From assembly GCA_024704765.1 (NCBI GenBank), contig JAKMXF010000303.1, forward strand, positions 189,266 to 253,265: a DNA stretch of 64,000 bases, read 5' to 3'. The DNA comes from Oopsacas minuta. Taxonomy: Eukaryota; Porifera; Hexactinellida; Lyssacinosida; Leucopsacidae. The position numbers and the translations under genes were made by a program. This document shows positions 21,501 to 32,722 of this stretch, piece by piece; within the stretch, counting starts at the first letter, position 1; the number at the start of each line of letters is the position of its first letter. The notes beneath the pieces are model-generated. The model saw nothing but the letters and a program-made list of their open reading frames with translations. It was not told where the DNA came from and made no database searches.

Positions 21501-24500
21501 CATACTCAACAATGTTCTCACCTCCTATCTTCCCATACTCTACTACTGTTGTACACTAGCTCACAAATGGGTATGAGAGCTGCTAAACAGGTGTCATCAC
21601 TTGTCAAAGATTCTCAATTGTTAGCAGATCTATCTGATTCAGTGGATATCTTGCTGGGAGAGGCTACACGAGCTACTCGCTCTACTCAACGCCTTTTGAG
21701 CACAGCACTCACTAGTTCAGGAGTAGCTCCCTCTCCTCCTACTGACACACCTCTGCTTACAGCTCGTGTATTCCAAGAATCCTCAGAAGCCCACATACTC
21801 CTCTCTCAGTCTCCCTCTCTCAAGCAAGCAGAAGAGAGTATGGACGGATTTATGTTGGAACTGTCTAATTTCGCAGCAGCTGAGGGTTGTGCTAGCTTCC
21901 TATGTCTCAGTATAGAAGATCTTAACTCCAGCTACCCTGTACATGTATCCCGATTTATGTCACGTGTAAATCAGGAAAATGAGGAGAAGTTTCCTGTTTG
22001 GATTAAAATGCTAGCGCTATCGAAGCAACTTGGCTCCGCTAACAGGACTCATACAGAATTCAATAGATTTCTATTCCAATACAGTATAGCTAATGCTAGG
22101 TATGTAGTAATTAACACTACGGATATTCATGTGATTGTTTATAACTTAAATTTCTAGATATGTGTTAGAACAACCGGATCTGAAATTACCAGACACATTC
22201 CATCTGTCCAAACCATTAATTCCTCTTGCTACACTCATTTACGCGCCTGTTCCTCTGGAGGATACAATAGGTGGATCAGCTGACTACTCAATTCCTAGAG
22301 AGATATTATTCCATGCTATACAGCCTTACCCTAAATTACTGAGTGCTCTATTCCCTTCTTCAGAGGCCTACTCAGCTCCTCTCAAAGAAGTAACAGTGTA
22401 TGAACTACTACACGGGAGTGTTCCGTTCAATCTCCAACAGCTGTTCGCTTGGCAGGTACTGATAAGCATAATTAATAAATTAATAATAATTTTATATTAT
22501 CTACCTCTATCCATTAGTCTACTAATCAGCTGGGAGAGAAAAGTGAAATGGAACATTCTAGAAAGAGCTCCTCTAGACTGTATAGAGAGTTCCCTCACTT
22601 CTCCAGTGAAGAGTTCTCTCAGACTTATGGCTGCTCTCAGAAGCTGGACTACATTCATTATCTCAATAAAGGCAATCCAGCATTTGCTTACGCTAACCTT
22701 CTTGCTTCTGATCCTAAAATAGAATCTAAGTACTGCTCTAAGAGAATGAAATCTGTATGTCAGAGAGTTTACAGACTGGGATTAAGTCAGCATAACATCC
22801 CTAAGGTAACCAGCTCATGTGCTGCTCTTATGGAGATGTTAGGTTGGGATTCTGCTCCCTTCCGTACTGATATAGTACTACTCAACCTATTGCTGCAGTA
22901 TGAGGGACATGCAGGTACTTAATCTGAATAATACTATTATTCATTTTATAGGCATTACTTACTATCCTGTAGTTAATGCACAAAGTACAGTCAGTCGCGT
23001 AATCCAGATTGTATCTGTGTAGATATATGACTGAGGTCATAATAGACCACAAGGTCAACCGAGAAACTGGGATATGCTAGGTTGCCTCCTGGTTAATCAA
23101 TGAGAGGTATGTAGTATCATTATAGGATATTACAATACAAACTTAACCCTAAGGTAGTTTAATTAAATACCATAATTAATTGAACAAATCTAGGACATTT
23201 TTCCTGTTCTTTAAGTATGCTGAATAGCCTACAGTATTTCCTTATAAATTTATTCTTGTGCCTCTCTCAGGTCAGATAAAGCAGCATGCCCTAGCACTAC
23301 AAGACTGTCTCTCTCACTCTTCTCCCTCAAAAGAAGGCTTCCTTGCTCTCTCCCGATATGCAGAGGATCTGTTCAGAGGATTTATGACGTCAGGAGAACT
23401 CCTACTTGATAATTTTGTTGCTGCTGAAGTATGGGCAGTATTGGAGAACTTCTGTCAGTACCATGATCTGCCTCCCACAAGAAGCTATCTAGAAAGGTGT
23501 GCCTCCTCCAACCTCTGGCCTCAGCTGCTCTCCTACGCACAGATGTGGAGCTCTCCTCCTAAACTGTTGCTTGAGATTATCAGAGAATATTTCCATGACT
23601 GTGATATCAAAGATCATTTAGAAACAGCTGTACTAGTCATGATGGAACAGAAAACATCATTCTCTGAGCAAGCAAAGAGAAAAATATCTAAACCTAGTTC
23701 TAAAATATTCCCTACTAGTAATGAGGGTAGAGCTCGTAAGAGATCTTCCTCTAAGGATCCACACACCTTCCCAACAGCCAGTATAGACAGTACTCCTGTA
23801 GAAGTATTTGAGTTATTACCTATTGATAGGAGCTCTCGTTTCAATAGAAGTGATAATCTATTTGAGCTAGTCTGCGCCTCACAGACTTCTCCATACTCTA
23901 CTGCTCGCACTCTCCTCGCGTTTGGAGTTTCTCTTAGAAGAGACATATTACCCTTACTAGCTACTTGTTTTATAACGCAGCGTGAGGGGGATGAAGAGGC
24001 TAGACACACTCCTCCTCCTCCTGAGGGTACACGAGAGGATATTGCTACCATTCTTGATTGTCTGTGTGTTTGGATATTCTGTAAACTATCCTCTTCCCCC
24101 CAGCTACATAAGGCTATCCTCTCACTGGATATAATACATAAAAGAGAAGATCTATCTCCTACACCTCTATATCAGTCTAATCACCTACAGTGGCATCAAT
24201 GGGAACTGAAGGATTTGGAACTAGTCTGTGTGTGTCTCTCCTCTAACATACCAGCTTACGGGATCATTCTAAAGCAGGCTTTCAGGTTCTTTGACTATGA
24301 GAACCCTTACGTACACTTTTTGCGGTTTGTAGAGACATACGCTCTTCACTCATTCGATCAGAGTCAGAAACAGCTGGAAAGTTTCCTAACCTGTCTTAAG
24401 AAGTTATGTTCAGGAGAGCAGCAGTACCCCAAGAATAGTATAGGGTCTCCTAAATGGGTGAGTGATCTCTCCTCTCTCTGTCTACTGCAGATGTTAGCAC

Positions 24501-27145
24501 ACCCCCTCACCCCCTGGCACCATATCTCTCTCCTAACTACAGTAATAAAGGCGTTAGAAAGGGTACAACAGCCGTATAAACTTCCTAAGGATCCTACATT
24601 TGATCCTGCACTACATGTAGGTTTTACAGTGTATCCCATACCGCTAGGAGATCTGCTAGATATACAGAGACTAAATCAATTGCTATCAGTCATGCAACCA
24701 ATGGAGAAAGTGCCAATAGAGATAACATGTCGTTCTACTGTTCCTATTTTACCTGATATACCCACATCTAGCTGGTTAAACTCTCTCACTCAACCCCTAC
24801 CTACCTCTCTACCTCCAGAGGATCTGCTCTCTCAACTAGCAGAGCTAGGTATTACTGATGTAGTAGAGCAGATCTGTGATATTGTACACCTGTATCCTAC
24901 TAAAGCAGTGCTCAGGTCATTTGAGCTGAGATATCAGCAATTAATGAAGTCATCCTGGTGGAATATCCTCAATAATAGGATTGACTTCTGGCAGAACTGT
25001 AATACTACTCTTCAGTCAATCAAAGGAGATATTAATCTAATTGCAGAGTTCTTTGAGCGCATAGCTTCAAGTTGTCATGGAGATGGAGAAGAGATAGGTA
25101 GTAGTAAAACTCTATTCAGTGATGCTATCCTCCTCAGACAGCTAGCACTTGATTGGCATCTGAAGTGTACTGAGCATGATCCCGTCAAAATCTCTAGTTT
25201 GAAGAAGATGGTTTGGTTATCTCGTCTTGAGTGGATAACATCTGGTGTTGAGCCTTCTGTATGTTTAGCTCACATTCTTAAGACCACATCCCGTAACCCA
25301 GATGTAATCGGGTTTTATGACCTCACCCAGCTCACGATCTCCCCTCCCCTAGACAATTTACTCACCCCTCATGAGTCCCCAGAACTTAACCAGGACTTGA
25401 AAGATGCTCTTAGTCTCATATTCGGACTCCTACTTGACGCTAATCTCCTCAGTTTAGCCCTGGAGCTAGCTGACCTATTCAAACACAGACCTCTGAATAT
25501 TGTAATCGTATGTACGTGTATTGGATTGGCACAGAGAAGTATTGAGTCTAAGCATATACATCCGTCTGTTCTATCTATTCTTAACCTGGGAGACGCCGTG
25601 GATAGCAAATCAGAGCTAACTAGCTCTCTTACAGATACACAACCTATTCAATACATGATATTATTCAGAGCATTATTGGAACAGAGTGGGATCCCAGGTC
25701 TCATTGGAGGGTATCGCTGTGTCGAGAGAATACAAGCACTATCACAAATCAGTCAAGGTCTAGTTATGAGTTACAACACTACAGCTAATGAAGCTACTCG
25801 TACATCTCTCCTAACCATACTAACTAGTGAGGAAATTGGTCACAAGTTCCAACTAGCTCTCCCATTCGTACGCTCCTGCTGTGTCGACCCATCTCTCCTA
25901 GCTATCTTCCTAGAGCGGTGTATCTACATAACACTGTGTAGACACTTCGGACACAGCTACGAGATGAATCCAGATGATCCAGTCATTGTCAGACCTGTAT
26001 TCGATGTAGACTCTAAATCTGAAGCTTTTTCAGAACTGACTCGTATCTGCAATGAAGCAGAGCTAGGTAGACTCTTATTACAACATGCTAGTAAAGATGT
26101 ACAGATTGCTCAAGCTAGCAAAGCAGAACCTAGAATAGATCTGTTACAGGTTTGTATTGAGCTTCTCATTAGGGCAGAGACATGTCTGTCAAATGCATGT
26201 CAATTAGATCAAATTTCTAATCTAATTAATGCTACTCTTGCTCTCGCGAGAGTTCTCACTCTCCGACAGTGCTGGTCGCTACTAGCTCGTCTGCTTACAG
26301 GGATAGGAAGATTCCACGAATTGTCAGATATCCTAGAGATATTCGTTAACCACGAGCAGCTTGAGTATTTGCTCAAGAAAGGGCTGGACAAGGAGGAACT
26401 TTTGAAAACAGCTCTGCTCAAATTCTTAGTCAAACATCATGAAAATGATATTGATAAGTTGACTATTGTAGCTATGCGATTTAACCTCTATAGAGGGTTA
26501 GGAGAGACTTGTGTGAAACAAGCCAAGCTATTACAGCGAAAACTAACACATGATTATCCTAAGTTAGAAGATTTCCCAGATGTGAAGGAGAGAGTACGAG
26601 AAGTATGTAAGCTATTCTGTAACGCAGCTACTTATTACAGTTTGGAAGATTGCTATATGCAGGCTTCTGAGTGTAAGCAACAGGCTCGTCTAATGTGTGC
26701 TCAATACAGACTTCTACCCTATAACATTATAGTAGTGAGTATGTCTAAGATGGGAATACGAGCTCTCCTAGCCACCCACCACAAATATCTGCACTTCCCT
26801 GAGGTTCTTATCATTGCAGATGCTTATGGTCTCAATAACCCTAAATCATGGGGAGATATATTGTATGGACGTTGTGTGAGGAATAAGAATGCCAATTTCT
26901 TCTCTAGCTATCTCTCAAAGTTTCCTTTCAATAGTTTAGTTTACAAACATCTTGTCAGTCGGTTGACTACAGAGAATCCAAAGAATGCAGAGTATCGAGA
27001 GAACCTTACTCATATTCTGAGTACTATTCCTGACATGACTATAAAACATCACCTATTTGCTGAACTAGCTGGTACTCTACAGGATCCTCCTAAATTCCAA
27101 CATTCTCTTTCTCATGACATCATTTCAGAGTTGCAGAATCTATAA
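18561..27145 (+). CDS. SPG11: Spatacsin
   Basis: Four long exons plus short ones: 18561-22099, 22158-22455, 22530-22914 and 23271-27145, all with GT-AG borders and matching phases. The product is about 2698 aa (human 2443). Spatacsin works with spastizin and AP-5 in autophagic lysosome reformation. The N-terminal part has low-complexity Ser-rich stretches in a beta-rich region. The middle matches the family around WRHMRKSDIIRDAL and the SYIKKSSSKLP area. The conserved helical C-terminal spatacsin domain is clear (EVLIIADAYGLNNPKSWGDI, then LVYKHLVSRL). There are no stops or frameshifts over more than 8 kb of coding sequence, a useful contrast with the RNF213-like gene downstream. Vertebrate SPG11 has about 40 exons, so intron loss is strong here. 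Confidence 0.85.
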
Positions 27146-27246
27146 TATCAAATGTCTGCTACGCGAACGAATAATTATTTGAGTTTATTGGGCTTTTCAA
27201 AGAAAATTAGCGATTGTTTATAATTATTATATTCGGTGTTGATATT

Positions 27247-27252
27247 AATAAA
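27247..27252 (+). terminator. SPG11 polyadenylation signal
   Basis: A canonical AATAAA lies about 100 bases after the SPG11 stop codon, in an AT-rich 3' region. This spacing is usual for animal genes. Confidence 0.6.
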
Positions 27253-28494
27253 GTTAGTAATTAATAATTTTATACGCTTATAAAAGTATTTATTTGTTCA
27301 TATTCACCGGATTCTCATAGTTTGTTTGACAATTGTGTGTCTATGAGATCCAAATAATGGTAGATGTTTGAGCATGATGTTGATGCCTAAAGGGAATGAT
27401 TAATGACTATGAATGTAGCAAAGTAGAGTGCTAATTACTCTGGTAGTTAAACGAACAAATGAAGGGTACAAATCCGTAACATTTATAGTTTGTTTATTAT
27501 AAAATATAAAGTATGTAAATAGATCATCATCATGATGTTTGACCTTAGAATAAAGTATTTTTGACAATTTGCCTTTTTTGGACAGTGTATCCCAAAAATC
27601 GAATTATGAAAGGTTATGGGGTCAATAATAAATGTATGTGTAAATTGAATTTGGGTAATTTAGATGTGATTTCTTCCTTTAGCGATGTTGACTTTTACAA
27701 GAGGTAAGTTTTAATACATTTTCTACTCGTATATCCTACTTTCATCATTCTACCTTTTAGTTGAAGAATGATTTCTCGATCAAAGTATTTTCTCAAAATT
27801 CCTTTGATTAACTTTGTTTCTTTTGGGATACTTTTTCTCCGAATTTACAACTCGAATGGATCGTATTCAGGTAATCTATAGTCAATTACGTATATTCATT
27901 ATATGATGACAAATTAAATGTATTCATAATTATTGAGCAATTTTAATTTTGTATCCTCCAATTTTAGTTTTCACACACTAAAGCTAAAGTTACTATAAAA
28001 TAATATTACGTATTTACTTTCTTGACTCAAGTACTCACTAATACTGAACTCAATGTATTCACGCTGATCGCATCCTAATAGAACCTCCATTTATTCCTAT
28101 ATTATTAAAATATGTTTGAGTTTGCTAGATCTCTAGCCCACTATACACGCTGCAACTTCATTGCAAGTAACTGTCGCATGTAACAATGCTCTACCCATCA
28201 CTTTACATATGTATAGTGTGGTCTTTAGTTTAAATTGATTGCTGAAATTCCTTAGATCCGGGGATGCAAACAAATTTGATATATGCATCACTGAATTCTG
28301 CCAGAATTTGCATTTTTTTATAACGAGCCTTTGGCTTGTTACTTCGCGATGAACTCGGCGCATTGCGCCTCGAGATATTCAACGGACAAACAACAATTGA
28401 GATTTAATAATATTGATGTTGTTTACAATATTCAGACTCAGCATATTCAAGTATACCAGTATAGTCGTTGAAAGTATGATTCTACCTCAATTTT

Positions 28495-28800
28495 GAAATT
28501 TGTTTACTTTATATTTATAAAAATAACAATAAATTTACATATGAGAAACTTGGAAATGCAAAATTCGGATTTAGCGTACTTAATTACCCCTGGGTAGCCG
28601 TTTAGAGCAAGCCTGCACGTATATTTTGAGATTTGGATAATTTGTTTACTTTCAATTCATAAAAACAACAATAAATTTCATATGATTAATCCAAAAGTGT
28701 GAAAATCGGATTCAGCATGTTCGCTATATTTAGTGAAGTTTTATTGAATTCTATTTACTTCCTTGATAAACACAATAAATACATAGTTATGAGACAATTT
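28495..28800 (+). repeat. Diverged tandem units, about 120-145 bp, three copies
   Basis: Three successive blocks start with TTTGTTTACTT or CTATTTACTT. They continue through (AAC)AATAAATTT-like and ATGAG/ATGATT words and then a GCAAAA/AAAATCGGAT-like word. The second block follows the first by about 145 bases, the third by about 100. Similarity is clear but low, and the boundaries are approximate. Confidence 0.45.
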
Positions 28801-28839
28801 CAAAATTGCATACCGTAAATCCTTTCCTTGACAACGGAC

Positions 28840-29268
28840 CATAGACTACTTTAATAAAGGACTGTGGGCTGCCAGCTCGGGTCTTGGAACTTGGGTCCAT
28901 TGTGTATTTATCGAGATCTCATAAACCGCTATAGTTAGATACCCCAAATGTGTTATTGTTGAATAGGAAGTTATACTTTTAGAGCCCATTGGTCATGTTG
29001 CCTTACCTGAAAGATTTATGGAACGTGAGTTATGCGATTTTCACACCTTTCTACATTATGTTAATAATGTCAAAGTATCGCTTCCAGTTAGAGTTAGACA
29101 TGATAAATGTGTTATTATACAATGGGAATTCATGGGTAGGGAGTCATTTAGTCACATTTCCTTACCTCAACTATTTGTGGAATGTGAGTTATGCGGTTTC
29201 ACACCTCCATATAAGGTAAAATCGTGAATATTTCGTAATTGGTACGAGTTAGATATGACAAATGTATA
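28840..29268 (+). repeat. P-element left inverted arm, 429 bp
   Basis: Inverse of 32035-32463. It contains two imperfect copies of a unit of roughly 150 bases. Each unit includes a TGAGTTATGCG word, then TTTCACACCT, then GAGTTAGA(C/T)ATGA(T/C)AAATGT. A third partial copy lies nearer the tip. Such arrays are plausible transposase-binding sites. Confidence 0.85.
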
Positions 29269-31997
29269 TTTATCGAATGGTAAGTCGCATATGAGGAGTC
29301 AATTGAGTTAGTCAACCTATCAGAAATACTCTTGGTTTTAGTTTTGTGGTTTTCAAACTTTTCCATATATAGTAATATCTTAATCTCTACTTTTATTGGT
29401 AGAGTTAAACATAGACTAGGTATGAACCTAGAATAGGAATTCAAATATAAGGATGATAAAGACAAAATTTGTAAATAAGCTATTGAAGTTCTCCTCCCGT
29501 CGAAGACAGCCATATGTGGCTCCCGATCACTTGTATGATTGACTTGAACTTTTAGTAGGGTATTAACAAGAGTACAACTCAGCTCCCATTTTTCCGAAAG
29601 AGGACTATCCACATATGAAAGAATTTTCATTATGTACACTTGACATCTGTTTTTTGATTCAGGAAGTTTTCCGAGGAGATTGATGGCTATGTATACAAAA
29701 CATGTGGTGTCTAATGTAGGCACTCTCAACCCTCCTCTGTCATGCTCTTGCAAGAATTCACTAGATACCTCATCTCCCTCTCCCGGCCCTAGGTGTTTAT
29801 ATGTTAAGAATCCTGCAATGAAGACTACTTCATGTTTAAGAGTGTCAGTGGAATCAAGGAATGTTTGCGTGTCTTCTGTACTTGTCTCCAGCATAACATC
29901 TATATCTTCTAATACGATAGGTGCTGTACAATATGGGCATTTCCACTCCAGACAACCTTGTGGAATGATATTAAATTTCAGCATCTGATGCAATCGCTGT
30001 GCCTTGCATGCAGAGATAACATCTCCTACATCAATGTAGAAGTTACCACCGTGTCGTTGCCTCGCTTGTCCGAAAGCTTTTCCAGAGGATCTTGAGAAAA
30101 AACAGCAGGAAGGACCAATTCGAATTGGTGATGAGTTAACAGATACGTGGTGGCTGCAACGCTGAACTTTGTCGTTACTATGAAAGTATCAGCAGGGAAT
30201 TGTGTTAACTTTCTCTGCCAATATTTGCCACCTTCCCAGCGACAGGAACCTATCACATCGCACATTACTGACAGCATGTCGAAGTTTTCGCAGTTGAGTG
30301 TCCATGGAGCTCTAAATGGATCCCGTAGATTGATTGCCCCAAACTTATCCTTACATTCATCATTTTAAACCAATTTGGAACCATTATGATGAACCTAATA
30401 GTCCCTTCTTGGGGATTTACCGCATTTTTCAAAGCTTTTAATGCTGCAACAGTCTTCTCGTGAAAAACTTGACAGACGAGTGGTACGCTGTCTTTGGAGA
30501 GGTTTAGGAAATACTGATGTATGTGTAAGCTTTGTGAGTCGTAGTGGGCTCTTTTGTCCTCTTCATAAAGTGCTTGAATATCCTTCCAACATGCGAGGTA
30601 TTCTATACCGCCCTCCACGAATGATAACTCTTGAAGTTTATCTGTTATCCAATTGTTTCGCAAATTCTTCATGGTGTGTACAAGAGAAATACTTCGATTC
30701 CATCCAACACCACTCTCCCTGGACAACCAAGTAATTTATGTACTCCTTGATTTATCGGGCAGTTATCACAGATAAAGGATATTGGTCTCACACCACTCTT
30801 TTTCATGATTTCCATAATTTCCAACAAAATTATTTGGAGATCCGCTGAATTTATGTTCTTCACTGGATGGATACCAAATACCAAACGTGGCCCTCCTTGA
30901 TGATAAACAACTTCGGTACAAAGGGCTGAGGTGGCTTGTTCACTGGGTGCATTATTGGCATGGCCAATTATGTGACCTGCACTGAAGCGACTTGTTTTAA
31001 TTAGCTTTACTTCATCGAACAAAATGTTGACAAAACGTTGCTCTGGCTTTAGAACTTCAAATATGCGAGGCCATTAGTTGTTTTGAAAGTTGCGCGTCAT
31101 CAAATCTCGAAGTAATCTCCCCCAAGGAAGGATAATAGTTCTTGAATTTCTTAACATCCTGTATGCTGCTGGAGAGATACTTAGAAGTTCTCCCGCGAGA
31201 TAAGCAGATGCTTTGTATAGAGGATTTTATTGTAGGGTGTAAAGAGGTTGTCGAGTTGCGCCCCTAGGAACCGAAATTGTGGACATTCTTGCATTTCCGA
31301 TGTCATTTGGTTTAACTCGTACATGACTTTCGCCAAATGATCAGAATTAGACGCTTGATAATTCGCCACAGTATAAAGTTTTCATCAACTTGAGGCCATC
31401 TATGAAGAAGGTTATTCCTCTGTAGACTGAAATAACGTTTGGGAATCGCGTAGCCATCGTTCTCTGCCTCCACCAGGTGCAAGAAACCACAAAGTGATTC
31501 AATTTCCTTGAAATAGATAAATTGAACAACCTTTCTTCCGAGCTCATCCAACTTAAACATTGTCAATTCCCTGCATTTGCTTCTGACACTAAACGAGGTA
31601 TAACGTGCTGCTGCCTCGTTTGTAAAAGATGAAAAGTTATCAATCTTATCTAATTAGTCTAGATATTTCTTTTGCAATTTTTCACGTATTTCGGAGGAAG
31701 CCTTCTTTGTTGGCCTGGGATATGTCAAGGTTTGCTTCAGGCAGGATTTTGTTACTCCCTTAAAATAGGTAGGAGGTCCAATCGGCCACTTTCCACCTCT
31801 AACAGTGACCCATTTGCATTCAAAATGTGATGCACATACAAGATTTCTTTTCGATCAGTGAAACTACCGGGATCATTTGGCAATGCCTCAATCCATCTGT
31901 TCCGTTCATCACCATCGGTATGAAAGGTTACAACTGGAGTATAAGGTTCACCTATGTAATTACTCCGACAATTGTAAGCTGCACAACGCTTTGACAT
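29269..31997 (-). pseudogene. THAP9/P-element-type transposase, frame-disrupted
   Basis: Read right to left, the pieces follow the P-transposase order. A THAP zinc-finger exon (about 31997-31752, MSKRCAAYNC ... RWIEALP) comes first. Next is a segment ending MQECPQFRFLGAQLDNLF, then the RNase H-like catalytic part (FDEVKLIKTSRFSAGHIIGH, FICDNCPINQG) at 31022-30669. After a frame change comes VHTMKNLRNNW to about 30265, then VFSQDPLEKL, and after another change QMLKFNIIPQG and the C-terminal part. At least four frame changes are needed and no convincing introns were found at those points, so this copy should not make transposase. The third THAP zinc ligand is also replaced: the expected C-x2-H reads Y-V-H-H. 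Confidence 0.8.
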
Positions 31998-32034
31998 GCT
32001 AATGTTCTGCTAAACTAAGAGACTACAAGATAAT

Positions 32035-32463
32035 TATACATTTGTCATATCTAACTCGTACCAATTACGAAATATTCACGATTTTACCTTATATGGAGGT
32101 GTGAAACCGCATAACTCACATTCCACAAATAGTTGAGGTAAGGAAATGTGACTAAATGACTCCCTACCCATGAATTCCCATTGTATAATAACACATTTAT
32201 CATGTCTAACTCTAACTGGAAGCGATACTTTGACATTATTAACATAATGTAGAAAGGTGTGAAAATCGCATAACTCACGTTCCATAAATCTTTCAGGTAA
32301 GGCAACATGACCAATGGGCTCTAAAAGTATAACTTCCTATTCAACAATAACACATTTGGGGTATCTAACTATAGCGGTTTATGAGATCTCGATAAATACA
32401 CAATGGACCCAAGTTCCAAGACCCGAGCTGGCAGCCCACAGTCCTTTATTAAAGTAGTCTATG
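32035..32463 (-). repeat. P-element right inverted arm, 429 bp
   Basis: Mirror of 28840-29268. The short open frames in the two arms translate to identical peptides of 69 and 76 residues, which shows directly that the arms match base for base over that stretch. Confidence 0.85.
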
Positions 32464-32722
32464 CAATGGACAAACAAACAAACAACAATTGTGATTTAAT
32501 AATATAGATTTAGGGTTTTCTTAGGAAAATTATTGATTTTGAAGAGAAAAGTCCATAACATTTCGTTCACTACTCATGCTAGCATCCGCACTTTTATTAA
32601 CCCAGGTTTAATAAAGTTCCTAAAGCTTGTGGGATGGATATACTACGTACGTACTTGTGCGATGTATATTGTAAATGGACACTATTATATATCCTATAGT
32701 TAGTATTAGTGTGTAGATTAAA

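Larger units (their letters stand above)
27146..28831. other. Intergenic between SPG11 and the P element, repeat-bearing
   Basis: No gene seen. It holds the SPG11 poly(A) signal, a fragment near 28375-28425 of a dispersed repeat (CAACGGACAAACAACAATTG then an ATTTAATAATAT tail), and diverged tandem units from about 28495 to 28800. The P element has inserted in another copy of the same dispersed repeat. Confidence 0.5.
28840..32463 (-). mobile_element. P-element superfamily DNA transposon with long inverted ends
   Basis: A 3624-bp element. Its outer ends are CATAGACTACTTTAATAAAG and the exact inverse at 32463. It is flanked by CAACGGAC (28832-28839) and CAATGGAC (32464-32471), 8-bp target copies with one mismatch; 8 bp is the P-element rule. 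The arms (28840-29268 and 32035-32463) are inverted repeats of 429 bp with no difference that I could find. The interior encodes a THAP-domain transposase on the minus strand, but its frame is broken. Canonical Drosophila P ends are only 31 bp, so the long arms are unusual. Transposase is expected to bind inside the arms, which carry internal repeats. Confidence 0.9.

Noticed and set aside
18809..26433. Minus-strand open frames of 60-145 codons opposite SPG11
   Set aside because: They are shadows of a strongly supported plus-strand gene and show no family resemblance.
29018..29227. Open frames of 69 and 76 codons in the left P-element arm, repeated in mirror at 32076-32314
   Set aside because: They match only because the arms are inverted copies. 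There is no protein-like composition or independent support.
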